A stretch of DNA of 58,949 nt, taken from the NCBI GenBank assembly GCA_016866215.1, contig VGNE01000021.1, positions 1 through 58,949 of the forward strand, given 5' to 3'. The position numbers were made by a program, and so were the translations under genes. Under the pieces are notes generated by a model. The model saw only the letters and a list, made by a program, of their open reading frames with translations. It did not search any database and was not told the DNA's origin. The DNA comes from Chloroflexota bacterium. Lineage in GTDB: Bacteria > Chloroflexota > Anaerolineae > Anaerolineales > Villigracilaceae. Positions within the stretch are counted from its first letter, which is position 1. Each line of letters begins with the position of its first letter. Below, in pieces: positions 34,816 to 43,411 of this stretch.

Positions 34816-35973
34816 ATGAAAAGACCGCTTTCAAGACGTGACTTTCTAAAAATAACAGGCACTGGGCTGGGAGCATTGGCATTTAATCCATATAAATTTT
34901 CCGAACTTGATGCTTTGCATATGCCAAAGCGATTGCCGCAATTCCCAGCCAGTGAGATCATTGGGCGCGTGGTTGACAATGATATAGACCTTCGCAGCCG
35001 CCCTACGAACGATCCTGGCTTGAACACCTCCATTGGAAAGTTATCAGCCGATTCACTTGTCGAGTGGGGACGTGAGGTGGTCGGGAACGTGGTCGGTGGT
35101 TTATCCAATCAGCGCTATGTGGAGACGCCTCAGGGGTATGTTTATGGTTCGGTTGTTCAGCCAACTAAAAACAAGCCCAACACACCAATTACTGAAATGC
35201 CCAGCGGACAGCCCGGGTTTTGGGCGGAAGTAACTGTGCCATACGTTGAACTGACTCATGAAGGCGTGGTTGCTTCGCCCTGGCTTCAGGATCATATTCT
35301 TTATTCATTCCAGCCAAAGTTATATTATGGTCAGGTGGTGTGGATTGACCAGATCCGCCAGAACAACGGCTTTGTGGAATATCGCTGGAATGAGGATGCC
35401 TACGGGCGCGGTTATGGGTATGGCGGCTCTTACGGCGAATTCTTTTGGGGAGACGGCGCAGGCTTTAAGGCGCTGACCGAAGAGGATGTTGCGCCCATCA
35501 GCCCAAACATCGACCCGGCTGAGAAGACGATTTCTTTAGACCTGGATTACCAGATCTTGTCCTGCTTTGAAGGCAAAAATGAAGTGTTTTTTGCCCGTGT
35601 CTCCACCGGAAAAAACTATGACCCGCTGACCGGCGAAAAGTCGGATGAATACGCCACCCCGGCAGGGAATTTATTAACTCATTGGAAGATTATTTCCAAG
35701 AACATGACCGCCGGTACCGCCCAAGCTGGTTATTCCACCCCGGCCGTTCCCTGGTCAACATTTATCAGCGGCGAAGGCGTTGCCATTCATGGCGCTTTTT
35801 GGCACAATGCTTTTGGCGAAAAACGTTCACATGGTTGTATTAACGCCAGACCTGAAGATGCAAAATGGATCTTCCGCTGGACAACGCCTTATGTTTCCCT
35901 CGCCCAAAGTGAAATGCGTTTATCCCTTCCTGAGCATGGTACGATCGTGCAATCAACAGAGAGAACATTCTAA
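34816..35973 (+). CDS. Second exported L,D-transpeptidase (YkuD), twin-arginine signal
   Basis: About 385 residues with the same layout as the protein at 16131-17213: twin-arginine signal (LSRRDFLKITGTGLGALAF), SH3-type strands (about 50-190, with IGRVVDNDIDLRSRPT) and a C-terminal YkuD domain with IHGAFWHNAFG and SHGCINARPEDAKWIF. Catalytic His and Cys are present. ATG 34816 is preferred over 34813 because AAAGG then sits 6 bases upstream. The ccdA gene starts 19 bases after the stop. The two copies are diverged paralogues, so they may act in different conditions or on different stem peptides. Confidence 0.93.
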   Translation: MKRPLSRRDFLKITGTGLGALAFNPYKFSELDALHMPKRLPQFPASEIIGRVVDNDIDLRSRPTNDPGLNTSIGKLSADSLVEWGREVVGNVVGGLSNQRYVETPQGYVYGSVVQPTKNKPNTPITEMPSGQPGFWAEVTVPYVELTHEGVVASPWLQDHILYSFQPKLYYGQVVWIDQIRQNNGFVEYRWNEDAYGRGYGYGGSYGEFFWGDGAGFKALTEEDVAPISPNIDPAEKTISLDLDYQILSCFEGKNEVFFARVSTGKNYDPLTGEKSDEYATPAGNLLTHWKIISKNMTAGTAQAGYSTPAVPWSTFISGEGVAIHGAFWHNAFGEKRSHGCINARPEDAKWIFRWTTPYVSLAQSEMRLSLPEHGTIVQSTERTF

Positions 35974-35992
35974 TCGAGAGGTGTAAAGGTTG

Positions 35993-36715
35993 ATGGAAAT
36001 ATCCCAAATTGGTGTCTGGCTCGCTTTTCTCGCAGGACTTGCTTCGTTTCTCTCGCCGTGTGTATTTTCACTCGTGCCGGCTTATGTGGGTTATCTCGGC
36101 GGGCGCGCGGCGGGTGCAGGTGACCAACCCAACCGCTGGTTAACTTTTAGTCATGGCGCTGCATTTGTATTGGGGTTCAGTGTTGTATTTATTTCGCTTG
36201 GCGTGGCGGCCTCCTTTGCAGGCGGATTGCTGTATGACTTGCGTTACTGGCTGGCGAAAATCGGAGGCATTGTCGTTGTTATCTTTGGACTTCATATGAT
36301 CGGGGTGTTTCACATTCCGTTCCTGGCTTACGATACGCGCGTCCAACAGGCTCCAGACCCGAAATTAGGTTATCTCTCATCCGCGTTGATGGGTGTGTTT
36401 TTTTCCGCAGGTTGGTCTCCATGTGTAGGGCCGGTACTCGGCGCAATTCTCACACTTGCTGTTAACGGCGGTTCTGTTTCGCATGGGGCAACGCTCCTTA
36501 CCTTTTATTCAGCGGGTTTGGCGATACCCTTTCTCTTTGCCGCGCTTGGCATTGGCTGGGTAACCACGACTTTGAAAAAATATAACAAGGCCATGCGTTA
36601 CGTTGAGATCGGAATGGGAATGGTGCTTGTGATTGTCGGCATCATGCTTTTCACGGGGCTCTTTGAATTGATTGCCCGGCAAGGTCAATTTTTCTGGGTT
36701 GATTTCGGGATATAA
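35993..36715 (+). CDS. ccdA: CcdA/DsbD-type thiol-disulfide membrane protein
   Basis: A 240-residue protein with six predicted membrane helices. The SPCVFSLVPAY motif in helix 1 and GWSPCVGPVLG in helix 4 supply the two Cys that carry reducing equivalents from cytoplasmic thioredoxin across the membrane. Such proteins serve cytochrome c maturation or repair of extracellular disulfides. AAAGG lies 3 bases before the ATG and GAGAGG further up. It is close to the transpeptidase gene upstream, and the glutaredoxin fusion lies downstream beyond a palindromic repeat, giving a possible thiol-transfer pair. Confidence 0.92.
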   Translation: MEISQIGVWLAFLAGLASFLSPCVFSLVPAYVGYLGGRAAGAGDQPNRWLTFSHGAAFVLGFSVVFISLGVAASFAGGLLYDLRYWLAKIGGIVVVIFGLHMIGVFHIPFLAYDTRVQQAPDPKLGYLSSALMGVFFSAGWSPCVGPVLGAILTLAVNGGSVSHGATLLTFYSAGLAIPFLFAALGIGWVTTTLKKYNKAMRYVEIGMGMVLVIVGIMLFTGLFELIARQGQFFWVDFGI

Positions 36716-36732
36716 CAAGGCAAAACCTATTT

Positions 36733-36856
36733 AAACACAAAGGTACAAAGGAACACGAAGGAAATGCGCTTATTTTTTGACCTTTGTGTACTTCGCGTCA
36801 CTTCGACAGGGTTTCGACAAGCTCAACCTACCAGCTCAGTACAAGCCTTTGTGTTT
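36733..36856. repeat. Inverted repeat with a nested family B element
   Basis: AAACACAAAGG (36733-36743) pairs exactly with CCTTTGTGTTT (36846-36856), and an inner arm (ACACGAAGG) pairs with the cttcgcgt region near 36790. Between inner and outer arms sits the family B unit (36801-36832, ending in CGACAAGCTCAACC), also found at 42610-42650 and 53894-53934. It looks like one repeat inserted in another. Confidence 0.6.
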
Positions 36857-36884
36857 AGTTTTTTTCTACGGAGTCGCAGGATTA

Positions 36885-37898
36885 ATGATGCTCAATGTAA
36901 CTCTCTACACCCGCAAGGCTTGCAAGTTATGCGATGAAGTGAAAGCGGATTTGAATCAACTGCAATCTCAATATCCGCACCGATTGGTGGAAGTGGATAT
37001 TTCTTCAGACTATACATTAACTGCCAAATACGATATTGACATCCCCGTCGTCGAAATTGGGCCCTACACCCTGAAAGCTCCCATTACACACCAAAAATTA
37101 CAAATGACCCTCGGCGCCGCCTCCGATAGAAAGAATCAACTGGAACAGGTCGGCGACCCGCAATATCGAATGCGCATCGAGAAAGGAAAGACTTTGACAA
37201 CCGGAGATCGGGTCTCCTATTGGATCGCAAAGCGTTATTTGCTTATGCTGAATTTGTTTATGTTGTTTTACGTTGGCTTGCCATTCCTCGCGCCGACCTT
37301 GATGAAGCTGGGCGCGGAATTGCCCGCCAAAGCAATTTATCGTATGTACAGCCCGCTCTGTCATCAATTTGGTTTTCGGTCATTCTTCCTTTACGGCGAA
37401 CAGGCTTTTTATCCGCTTGCCGAAGCGAATGTATCCGGTGTAAAAACATTTGAACAGGCAACGGGAATTCCCAATCTCAATGACCCATCCAGTTATACAC
37501 GTTTTCAAGCGCGCGCTTATACCGGCGATGAAACAGTCGGCTACAAAATCGCGCTGTGCGAGCGTGATGCGGCGATCTATCTCGCCATTCTGATATTTGG
37601 GGTTGTGTTTGGTTTGACCGGCCGCCGTATTTCGTCATTGCATTGGGTCTTGTGGATTCTGATCGGACTCGTTCCCATCGGACTGGATGGCTTCTCTCAG
37701 CTGTTCAGCCAGTTCAATTGGGCATGGCTGGCTTCCACGCTTCCGTACCGTGAAAGCACGCCCTTCCTGCGCGCGCTGACAGGCGCTCTCTTTGGCTTGA
37801 CGACTGCCTGGTTCGCTTACCCAAGCATCGAAGAGTCAATGAGCGAAACGCGCCAGTATTACATCAAAAAATTTGCAGTCAATCGAGCTTCCGAATAA
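36885..37898 (+). CDS. Glutaredoxin-like domain fused to a DUF2085 membrane domain
   Basis: A 337-residue fusion. Residues ~1-80 are glutaredoxin-like: NVTLYTRKACKLCDEV with a C-x-x-C site, and the cis-Pro of DIPVVEIG. The rest holds about four membrane helices with the DUF2085 marks SPLCHQFGFRSFFLYGEQ and an ALCERDAAIYL block, both with conserved Cys. A direct link of a redox site to a membrane domain with Cys suggests electron transfer at the membrane. ATG 36885 is preferred (AGGA 5 bases upstream); the frame is open further into the repeat. Its stop overlaps the pgeF start (TAATG). The role of DUF2085 is not known. Confidence 0.85.
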   Translation: MMLNVTLYTRKACKLCDEVKADLNQLQSQYPHRLVEVDISSDYTLTAKYDIDIPVVEIGPYTLKAPITHQKLQMTLGAASDRKNQLEQVGDPQYRMRIEKGKTLTTGDRVSYWIAKRYLLMLNLFMLFYVGLPFLAPTLMKLGAELPAKAIYRMYSPLCHQFGFRSFFLYGEQAFYPLAEANVSGVKTFEQATGIPNLNDPSSYTRFQARAYTGDETVGYKIALCERDAAIYLAILIFGVVFGLTGRRISSLHWVLWILIGLVPIGLDGFSQLFSQFNWAWLASTLPYRESTPFLRALTGALFGLTTAWFAYPSIEESMSETRQYYIKKFAVNRASE

Positions 37899-38677
37899 TG
37901 CCATTTCACGAACACAATCAACTGCGCTATTACAGTTTCGATATTTTTTCAAACGCGGTCACGCAGGCGGTTTTTACCCGCCGCGGCGGAGTCAGCCCGG
38001 CTCCCTGGCATTCGCTTAATCTCGGGGGATCAGTCGGCGACGATCCTGCCCATGTGGTCGAGAATCGCATGCGTTCATTTGACGCGCTTGGACGCGCCCC
38101 TGCCTCCATCCATGACGTGTGGCTGGTTCACAGCGCAGACATTGTCTACGCGGACGCGCCCCGCACCCTCGATCATCCTTCTCAACGTGCAGATATTATC
38201 CTGACTGACAATCCTGAGGTTTCGCTTTTCATGCGTTTCGCAGATTGTGTTCCATTATTGTTCCATGACTCGAAAAGGCATGTCATCGGTCTTGCGCACG
38301 CGGGCTGGCTGGGGACTTTGAAAGGTGTCGCAAAAAACACCATAGAAGGAATGCACTCACGATACGGTTGCAAGCCTGAGAATATCATAGTTGGGATCGG
38401 ACCGTCCATTGGCGTGGATCATTATGAAGTGCGTGAAGATGTCACCCTGCAGTTCCGCGAGAAATATGGAAAAGATGCAGAGCGCGTGATTCAAACAAGG
38501 GATGGAAAATCATATCTTGATCTGTGGGCGGCAAATGAGATCCAATTGCGTAACGCAGGCGTGGAACAGATTCAAGTTTCAGGGTTGTGCACAGCCTGTC
38601 AATTGGATGACTGGTTCTCGCATCGCGCGGAAAAAGGCAAAACAGGCAGGTTCGGTGCATTGATGGCACTTGCCTGA
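37898..38677 (+). CDS. pgeF: PgeF/YfiH-family purine nucleoside phosphorylase (former 'polyphenol oxidase')
   Basis: A 259-residue cytoplasmic enzyme of the YfiH/YlmD/LACC1 family. Metal-site blocks are seen in order: VFTRRGGVSPAPWHSLNLG, a LVHSA segment, RFADCVPLLF, LAHAGWLGTLKG and SHRAEKGKTGRFG. Members of this family are known to phosphorolyse adenosine and, in some cases, methylthioadenosine, besides editing muropeptides in E. coli. The start overlaps the stop of the fusion gene upstream. Since mtnA, adenosine kinase and ahcY lie 5-8 kb away, a role in adenosine or methylthioadenosine salvage fits, but this is inference. Confidence 0.93.
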   Translation: MPFHEHNQLRYYSFDIFSNAVTQAVFTRRGGVSPAPWHSLNLGGSVGDDPAHVVENRMRSFDALGRAPASIHDVWLVHSADIVYADAPRTLDHPSQRADIILTDNPEVSLFMRFADCVPLLFHDSKRHVIGLAHAGWLGTLKGVAKNTIEGMHSRYGCKPENIIVGIGPSIGVDHYEVREDVTLQFREKYGKDAERVIQTRDGKSYLDLWAANEIQLRNAGVEQIQVSGLCTACQLDDWFSHRAEKGKTGRFGALMALA

Positions 38678-38681
38678 AAAC

Positions 38682-38751
38682 TCTGGAGTCCATCAGCTTG
38701 CTGCCTTGTGGGTGCTGCCCGAAGTTCCCATCAGGAAGCTGATGGTCCAGA
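38682..38751. repeat. Inverted repeat after pgeF
   Basis: Arms 38682-38699 and 38736-38751 pair over 16 positions with a 2-base bulge (TCTGGA and CCATCAGCTT blocks). No T-tract follows; it could be a REP-type element or a factor-dependent transcript end. Confidence 0.6.
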
Positions 38752-38832
38752 ATTTGTCAGCGTGGCGAATGGTTGGGTTGTGTAAGCAGGTTTGGGCTTA
38801 GAAAGAAGCGCGGTTCAGGTTAGAATAAATCC

Positions 38833-39573
38833 ATGAGCGAATTAGTCGAATCCATCCGTGCACGATATTTGGAAACTCTGGAAGGGATCGCAAGTGCGGC
38901 AAAAAGAGCCGGGCGCGATCCGGCATCTGTGAAATTGGTGGTGGTCACGAAAGCCCAGCCTCTGGAGGTGACGCGCGCGGCGATTGAAGCGGGCGCGAAA
39001 ATCCTGGGGGAGAATTATCCGGAGGAAGGCGTGATGAAAATTCAGGCTCTGCATGAATTTTCTGCGGTAGAATGGCACATGATCGGACATGTCCAAAGCC
39101 GCAAGGCACAACAGGTGGCTTTTAACTTTAACTTCCTGCATTCACTGGACGGCCTGAAACTTGCCAAAAGGTTGGATCGGTTTTGCGGCGATGCGAGGCG
39201 AATTTTACCTGTTTTGCTGGAGTTCAATCTTGGCGGCGAGCAAAGCAAAGGCGGCTGGCCCGCCTCGGACGAAACGCGCTGGCAGGAATTGTTGACTGAA
39301 ATTTCTGAAATTATCGCATTGCCAAACTTGAAAGTGCGCGGATTAATGACCATGCCGCCGCTCGGTGAAACCCCTGAATTCTCGCGGCCATTCTTTCAGA
39401 AATTAAAGCGCCTGCAGGAATATTTTTCGGTTCAATTTCCACAGGTGGATTTTTCCGAGCTTTCGATGGGCACGAGTTTCGATTACGAAGCCGCGGTGGA
39501 AGAGGGCGCAACTTTTGTGCGAGTTGGTACGGCGCTCGTGGGCAGCAGGGAATATAAAACGGAGGTTGTATGA
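38833..39573 (+). CDS. yggS: YggS/PROSC-family pyridoxal phosphate homeostasis protein
   Basis: A 246-residue single-domain PLP-binding barrel. The PLP Lys is in KLVVVTKAQP (residue ~39); ILGENYPEEG, WHMIGHVQSRKAQ, FLHSLDGLKLAKRL and SMGTSFDYEAAVEEGATFVRVG are the family blocks. It buffers free PLP and keeps PLP enzymes loaded. Its last bases overlap the yggT start (ATGA), and yggU follows in the same way, the classical yggS-yggT-yggU cluster. Confidence 0.96.
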   Translation: MSELVESIRARYLETLEGIASAAKRAGRDPASVKLVVVTKAQPLEVTRAAIEAGAKILGENYPEEGVMKIQALHEFSAVEWHMIGHVQSRKAQQVAFNFNFLHSLDGLKLAKRLDRFCGDARRILPVLLEFNLGGEQSKGGWPASDETRWQELLTEISEIIALPNLKVRGLMTMPPLGETPEFSRPFFQKLKRLQEYFSVQFPQVDFSELSMGTSFDYEAAVEEGATFVRVGTALVGSREYKTEVV

Positions 39574-39833
39574 ATTTTGATTTTTTGGCTGTGTTTGTGA
39601 GGGTGGTTGCCCAACTTTTCATTTACGTAGTGATCGCGTCAGCCCTGCTTTCTTTTTTTCTGCCACCGTATCATTTCCTGCGTGAAGCCCTGGATCGAAT
39701 TGTTGACCCGTTTTTGAACCCGATTCGCAGATTGATGCCGGGAACCGGCACAATTGATTTCAGCCCTTTGATCCTGATCATTGCGGTTCAGTTTCTTTCA
39801 CGCATCGTTATCGCCCTGCTGCTTGCCCTGTGA
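39570..39833 (+). CDS. yggT: YggT-family membrane protein
   Basis: An 87-residue protein with two membrane helices and the conserved linker FLREALDRIVDPFLNPIRRLMP between them. The family is linked to cell shape, osmotic stress and division-site functions. Start and stop overlap its neighbours by four bases each, so translation is coupled. Confidence 0.93.
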   Translation: MNFDFLAVFVRVVAQLFIYVVIASALLSFFLPPYHFLREALDRIVDPFLNPIRRLMPGTGTIDFSPLILIIAVQFLSRIVIALLLAL

Positions 39834-40156
39834 TTCAGGTGAACATGCCTAGAAGTTATTTTCTTCATCAAGGTCAACGTGGATCTGCCCTGGCAGTGCA
39901 CGTGACTCCAGGCGCAAGCCGCAATGAGATCATCAGCCTTTTGGATGATGGCACGATCAAAGTGAATCTGGCCTCTGATCCGGCGGATGAAGCGATGAAT
40001 ATTGAACTTGTGTCGTTTCTTGCTGAAGTTCTGGGCGTGCCAAAAACTTGCGTGGAGGTCGTTGCGGGTGAAAACAGCAGGGATAAATTAATTTCCGTGC
40101 TGGATATGGATGCAGAAACTGTTCACCAGCGCATTCTGGCTAAGATGGGTCAATGA
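39830..40156 (+). CDS. yggU: DUF167 (YggU-family) protein
   Basis: A 108-residue soluble protein with the DUF167 core: LAVHVTPGASRNEI, TIKVNLASDPADEAMN and EVVAGENSRDKLI. Biochemical role unknown, but it is a constant partner of yggS and yggT. It starts with GTG, overlapping the yggT stop. The last 25 bases before the next gene (on the other strand) hold no terminator that I can see. Confidence 0.92.
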   Translation: MIQVNMPRSYFLHQGQRGSALAVHVTPGASRNEIISLLDDGTIKVNLASDPADEAMNIELVSFLAEVLGVPKTCVEVVAGENSRDKLISVLDMDAETVHQRILAKMGQ

Positions 40157-40179
40157 AATCTGTGAATTCTGCGGATTTT

Positions 40180-42660
40180 TTATTCCAGGGTGCCATACAA
40201 ACGCCTGTAAATATTATGGATCTCATAAATGCTGCGGATGTAATTGCGTGTTTCTTCAAAGCGCACGCTTTCAAGAAATAAATCTGGGTCATCGCCTGCA
40301 AGCGACTTCCATTCCAGTGAATTTCCCGGCCCGCCATTGTAAGCCGCCAGCGCCCCATAAATATCCCCGTTAAATAGATTGCGGTTCTTTGCAAGGTAAT
40401 AGGCGCCGAACATGACGCTCACAAATGGGCGATACAGATCGTTGTCTGAGTAGTTGGCCGGCTTGCCAAGTTCGGATGCGATCTGCGCGCCAGTGCTGGG
40501 GATAACCTGCATTAAACCGCGCGCGCCGGCAGCAGAACTTACAAACCCTTCGAACAGACTCTCCTGCCGGATCACACTAAAGAGCAGTAAAGGATCAAGC
40601 CCATTAACCTGCGCGCCGGCGGCAATGAGATCACTATAATACAATCCATAGCGGATGCGGCTGAAATATGGGGGGGCCATCATGGATTCAGTGTGTTCAT
40701 CCAACCCAGCCAGTGTCAATACCTGGCGCGCCGCAAAGATGGCAGAGCGGTACAAGCCCAGGTCCAGCAGGTAGTTCGTCAGACGGTAACTGCCTTCTGC
40801 GTTTTGAGTTGTCTCCAGTTCTATGCGCAGGTTCTCAAACTCAAGCCGCGCTTTTTCGTATAAACCCAAATCCCAATATTCCCTGCCTCGAATGATGCGT
40901 ACATCCGAGGCGAATGGACCCAGTCCATCCAGATCTACATCTGGGCTGAGGTTGAACGTCAAGCGCATCCAGGTATCTGCATCGCTGCGCTCGGCGGGCA
41001 TGTCTGACGTGAAGTTTGGCGATGCCGCTGGAGCGAACAGCTCACGTTCAAGCAGCAAATCCCTGGCGCGTTCGCTGTAATAGCCGCCCGGATCGCGGTT
41101 TTGTCCTTCGCGCCATGAGTTCAGGGCGTCATTTTCGTTCCCTAGTTTTTGTTGCGTTTTTCCGATCCATAAATAAGCGCGCGCCTTGTCTTTTGCTTCA
41201 ATCGATATACCAAGGCTGCGGTTGAATGAATCCAACGCAGGCGCGAAATTTCCCTGGCGGTAATAAATGACGCCCATCAGAAAGACTGCGTTGGAAGCCT
41301 GGACAGTTCCAGGATATTCGTTCGCCACGCGCGCCCATGTCTCCACCGCTTTGTCATACTGACCGCTGCGTTCATAAATGCGCGCTGCGCTCATTAAATA
41401 ATCTGAGGATAGTGTTGAGTTTGGAACGATTGATATAAATTCCAAAAGGGTTTCTGCGGCTTTGGTATAGTCTCCTTTTTGAGACCATTCAATGAAGGCT
41501 TTTTCTCCCCATGCGTCTCCCCATTTCGGGTGTGTTGAATAATTTGCGATATATGTTTCGTAATCCAGCAATGCTTCATCATAAAAACCAAAGTCGCGCT
41601 TGGAGAGGGCGCGGTAATAATAGACAGTGCCGTCATTATCAGCGGGATTGGAGGCAATGTATCTGTCAAAGGCGGCGATGGCCACTGCATATTCCCCAGC
41701 GAAATAATCCACCAAGCCGCGGTCCAATTCACTGACCGTGCCGCCTGCGTCTAAAAGCGCCACAAGGCTGAGATAGGAATGATAGGATAGCGGATAATGT
41801 TCCACCGCGAAACGGAACTTCTCCAACGCCGCCTCATTCTGACCGAGGGTCTGGTACACCAACCCGGACTCATACATCGCCTGAGCCTTGACGTAATCAT
41901 TCGGCGCGCGCGCTGTGATGCCGTCGTACAACGCCAGTGCGGAATCATAATTTCCCATTTGCGTATGCGTGGATGCGACTTTCAGGTCGAGGGTAATGTC
42001 GTCGCCCAGCGCGGGGGCCTCGCGCAGCGTGGCGGCGGTATACGCGGACAACGCCTCCGCGTAATTTTTTGCGCTGAAGAGCGCATCGCCGCGTAATTCC
42101 TGCACGTAGGCATCCAGGTACCCCGGGCGCAGGGTCAAATAGGTCTGCCATGAGTCAGCGGCGGATTGATAATTTTCCAGGCGGTAATACACAAATCCCT
42201 GTAGATAATAGGCCTGTCCAAAATGCGGGGATTGTGGAAATTCTGTGATGATGGTTTGCAATGCCGTGAGCGTTTCGTTGTAGCGTTCCTGCGCAAAATA
42301 GATACGCGCTTCGCCCCATTTGGCAGCGGCGCGGATCAATGGGTCGGGCGAGTCTTGCAGCGCGATGGAGTAATGCAAAAGCGCGGTGTCATAATCTCCG
42401 TTAAAGAAAGCAATATCACCCACGCCGACTCGCGCTGTGGGCAGCGGGGTAGGCATAATGGTTGGCGCGCTGGCGCGTGTCGCCTCGGGGGTGGGGGACA
42501 GACTTGGGGTCACCGTCCAGCCCGGGGGGATGATGGAAATGTCCGGGAGGAGGGAACAGGCTGTGATCGCAGCGGCAAGCCAAAGTCCGAGAAAGAGGCG
42601 GTGTCCTGAGCTGGCAGGTTGAGCCTGTCGAAACCGTGCCGAAGGGCGAATGTATTTCAT
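40180..42660 (-). CDS. Lipoprotein lytic transglycosylase with TPR repeats (Slt70-like)
   Basis: About 826 residues. A basic N-terminus leads to a hydrophobic signal with lipobox ITAC (residues ~30-35), then a Thr/Pro-rich spacer. Residues ~90-640 are TPR-like helical repeats (GDIAFFNGDYDTALLHYSIAL and many similar units), the horseshoe of Slt70-type enzymes. The C-terminal catalytic domain has LLFSVIRQESLF with the acid Glu near residue 699, GARGLMQVIPSTG and AYNGGPGNSLEW. It cleaves glycan strands to 1,6-anhydro ends. ATG 42660 is preferred since homology and signal start there; the open frame upstream crosses the aldolase start on the other strand. The first residues (FRQAQPA) are encoded by the family B repeat. 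Confidence 0.92.
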   Translation of the reverse strand: MKYIRPSARFRQAQPASSGHRLFLGLWLAAAITACSLLPDISIIPPGWTVTPSLSPTPEATRASAPTIMPTPLPTARVGVGDIAFFNGDYDTALLHYSIALQDSPDPLIRAAAKWGEARIYFAQERYNETLTALQTIITEFPQSPHFGQAYYLQGFVYYRLENYQSAADSWQTYLTLRPGYLDAYVQELRGDALFSAKNYAEALSAYTAATLREAPALGDDITLDLKVASTHTQMGNYDSALALYDGITARAPNDYVKAQAMYESGLVYQTLGQNEAALEKFRFAVEHYPLSYHSYLSLVALLDAGGTVSELDRGLVDYFAGEYAVAIAAFDRYIASNPADNDGTVYYYRALSKRDFGFYDEALLDYETYIANYSTHPKWGDAWGEKAFIEWSQKGDYTKAAETLLEFISIVPNSTLSSDYLMSAARIYERSGQYDKAVETWARVANEYPGTVQASNAVFLMGVIYYRQGNFAPALDSFNRSLGISIEAKDKARAYLWIGKTQQKLGNENDALNSWREGQNRDPGGYYSERARDLLLERELFAPAASPNFTSDMPAERSDADTWMRLTFNLSPDVDLDGLGPFASDVRIIRGREYWDLGLYEKARLEFENLRIELETTQNAEGSYRLTNYLLDLGLYRSAIFAARQVLTLAGLDEHTESMMAPPYFSRIRYGLYYSDLIAAGAQVNGLDPLLLFSVIRQESLFEGFVSSAAGARGLMQVIPSTGAQIASELGKPANYSDNDLYRPFVSVMFGAYYLAKNRNLFNGDIYGALAAYNGGPGNSLEWKSLAGDDPDLFLESVRFEETRNYIRSIYEIHNIYRRLYGTLE
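42610..42650 (-). repeat. Family B repeat inside the signal region of the transglycosylase gene
   Basis: On the minus strand it reads a TTTCGACAGGCTCAACCTG-type unit preceded by CCTTCGGCACGG. Matching units are at 36801-36832 and 53894-53934. It encodes residues of the N-terminal signal peptide n-region. Confidence 0.65.
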
Positions 42661-42739
42661 CCTGTTTTTATACTGGTAAAAGGCGAGGGCGTCAAGCAAG
42701 GTTGTATTCGGGACGCGTGTGATATATAATCCGCGAGCC

Positions 42740-43408
42740 ATGTTAAATTTTTCCGTAACAACAAACGAATCTGAACTGCGCCTCGCGATCGTCGAGTGCG
42801 GGCGCATTGCGTACGAGCGTCATTTGATGACATCCAACGATGGAAATATTTCCGTGCGGATGGAAAACGGTCATGTTCTCATCACGCCTTCCGGTATTTC
42901 AAAAGGGCGTTTGCAAACAGATGATATGCTTGTTGTTGATTTGGACGGCCATGTGATTTCCTCAAGACCAGATCGCAAACCGTCCTCGGAAACGCCCATG
43001 CACATTGAAGTGTACAAGCATCGCGAAGATGTCCGCGCGGTTGTTCATGCTCATCCCATTTATGCAACCACCCTGACAGTTGCTGGTCTTGAATTTCCTG
43101 TGGATATGCTCCCCGAGGTTTTGCTCACGCTGGGCGATGTTCCCATTACTGAGTATGCCACGCCATCCTCGCATGAAGATGCCGATGCGATTCGCCCGTT
43201 TTTGAAAACACATAACGCCATGCTTCTTTGTCAACATGGCAGCCTCACGTATGGAAAAAATCTCGATGAAGCCTTGATCCATTTGGAACGCATCGAGCAC
43301 GTCTCTGAAATTTACTGGCGCGCAAAAATGTTGGGTAATGTTAAGCGCATCCCGCCTGAAGCACAAGCGAAACTTATTGAATTGCGGGAAAAATATTTCA
43401 AAGGATAA
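42740..43408 (+). CDS. Class II aldolase (fuculose-phosphate/methylthioribulose-phosphate aldolase type)
   Basis: A 222-residue zinc aldolase of the FucA/AraD/MtnB superfamily. TSNDGNISVRM and LITPSGISKGRL bind substrate phosphate, SSETPMH carries the acidic residue, VVHAHPIYAT gives the H-x-H ligands and CQHGSLTYG the third His. The gene is only 3 bases from mtnA, which points to cleavage of methylthioribulose-1-phosphate (or the 5-deoxy analogue) to dihydroxyacetone phosphate and an aldehyde, as in the known dihydroxyacetone-phosphate shunt. Dehydration by MtnB is the alternative; the enolase and dioxygenase genes that would follow MtnB are not seen. Confidence 0.88.
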   Translation: MLNFSVTTNESELRLAIVECGRIAYERHLMTSNDGNISVRMENGHVLITPSGISKGRLQTDDMLVVDLDGHVISSRPDRKPSSETPMHIEVYKHREDVRAVVHAHPIYATTLTVAGLEFPVDMLPEVLLTLGDVPITEYATPSSHEDADAIRPFLKTHNAMLLCQHGSLTYGKNLDEALIHLERIEHVSEIYWRAKMLGNVKRIPPEAQAKLIELREKYFKG

Positions 43409-43411
43409 ATC

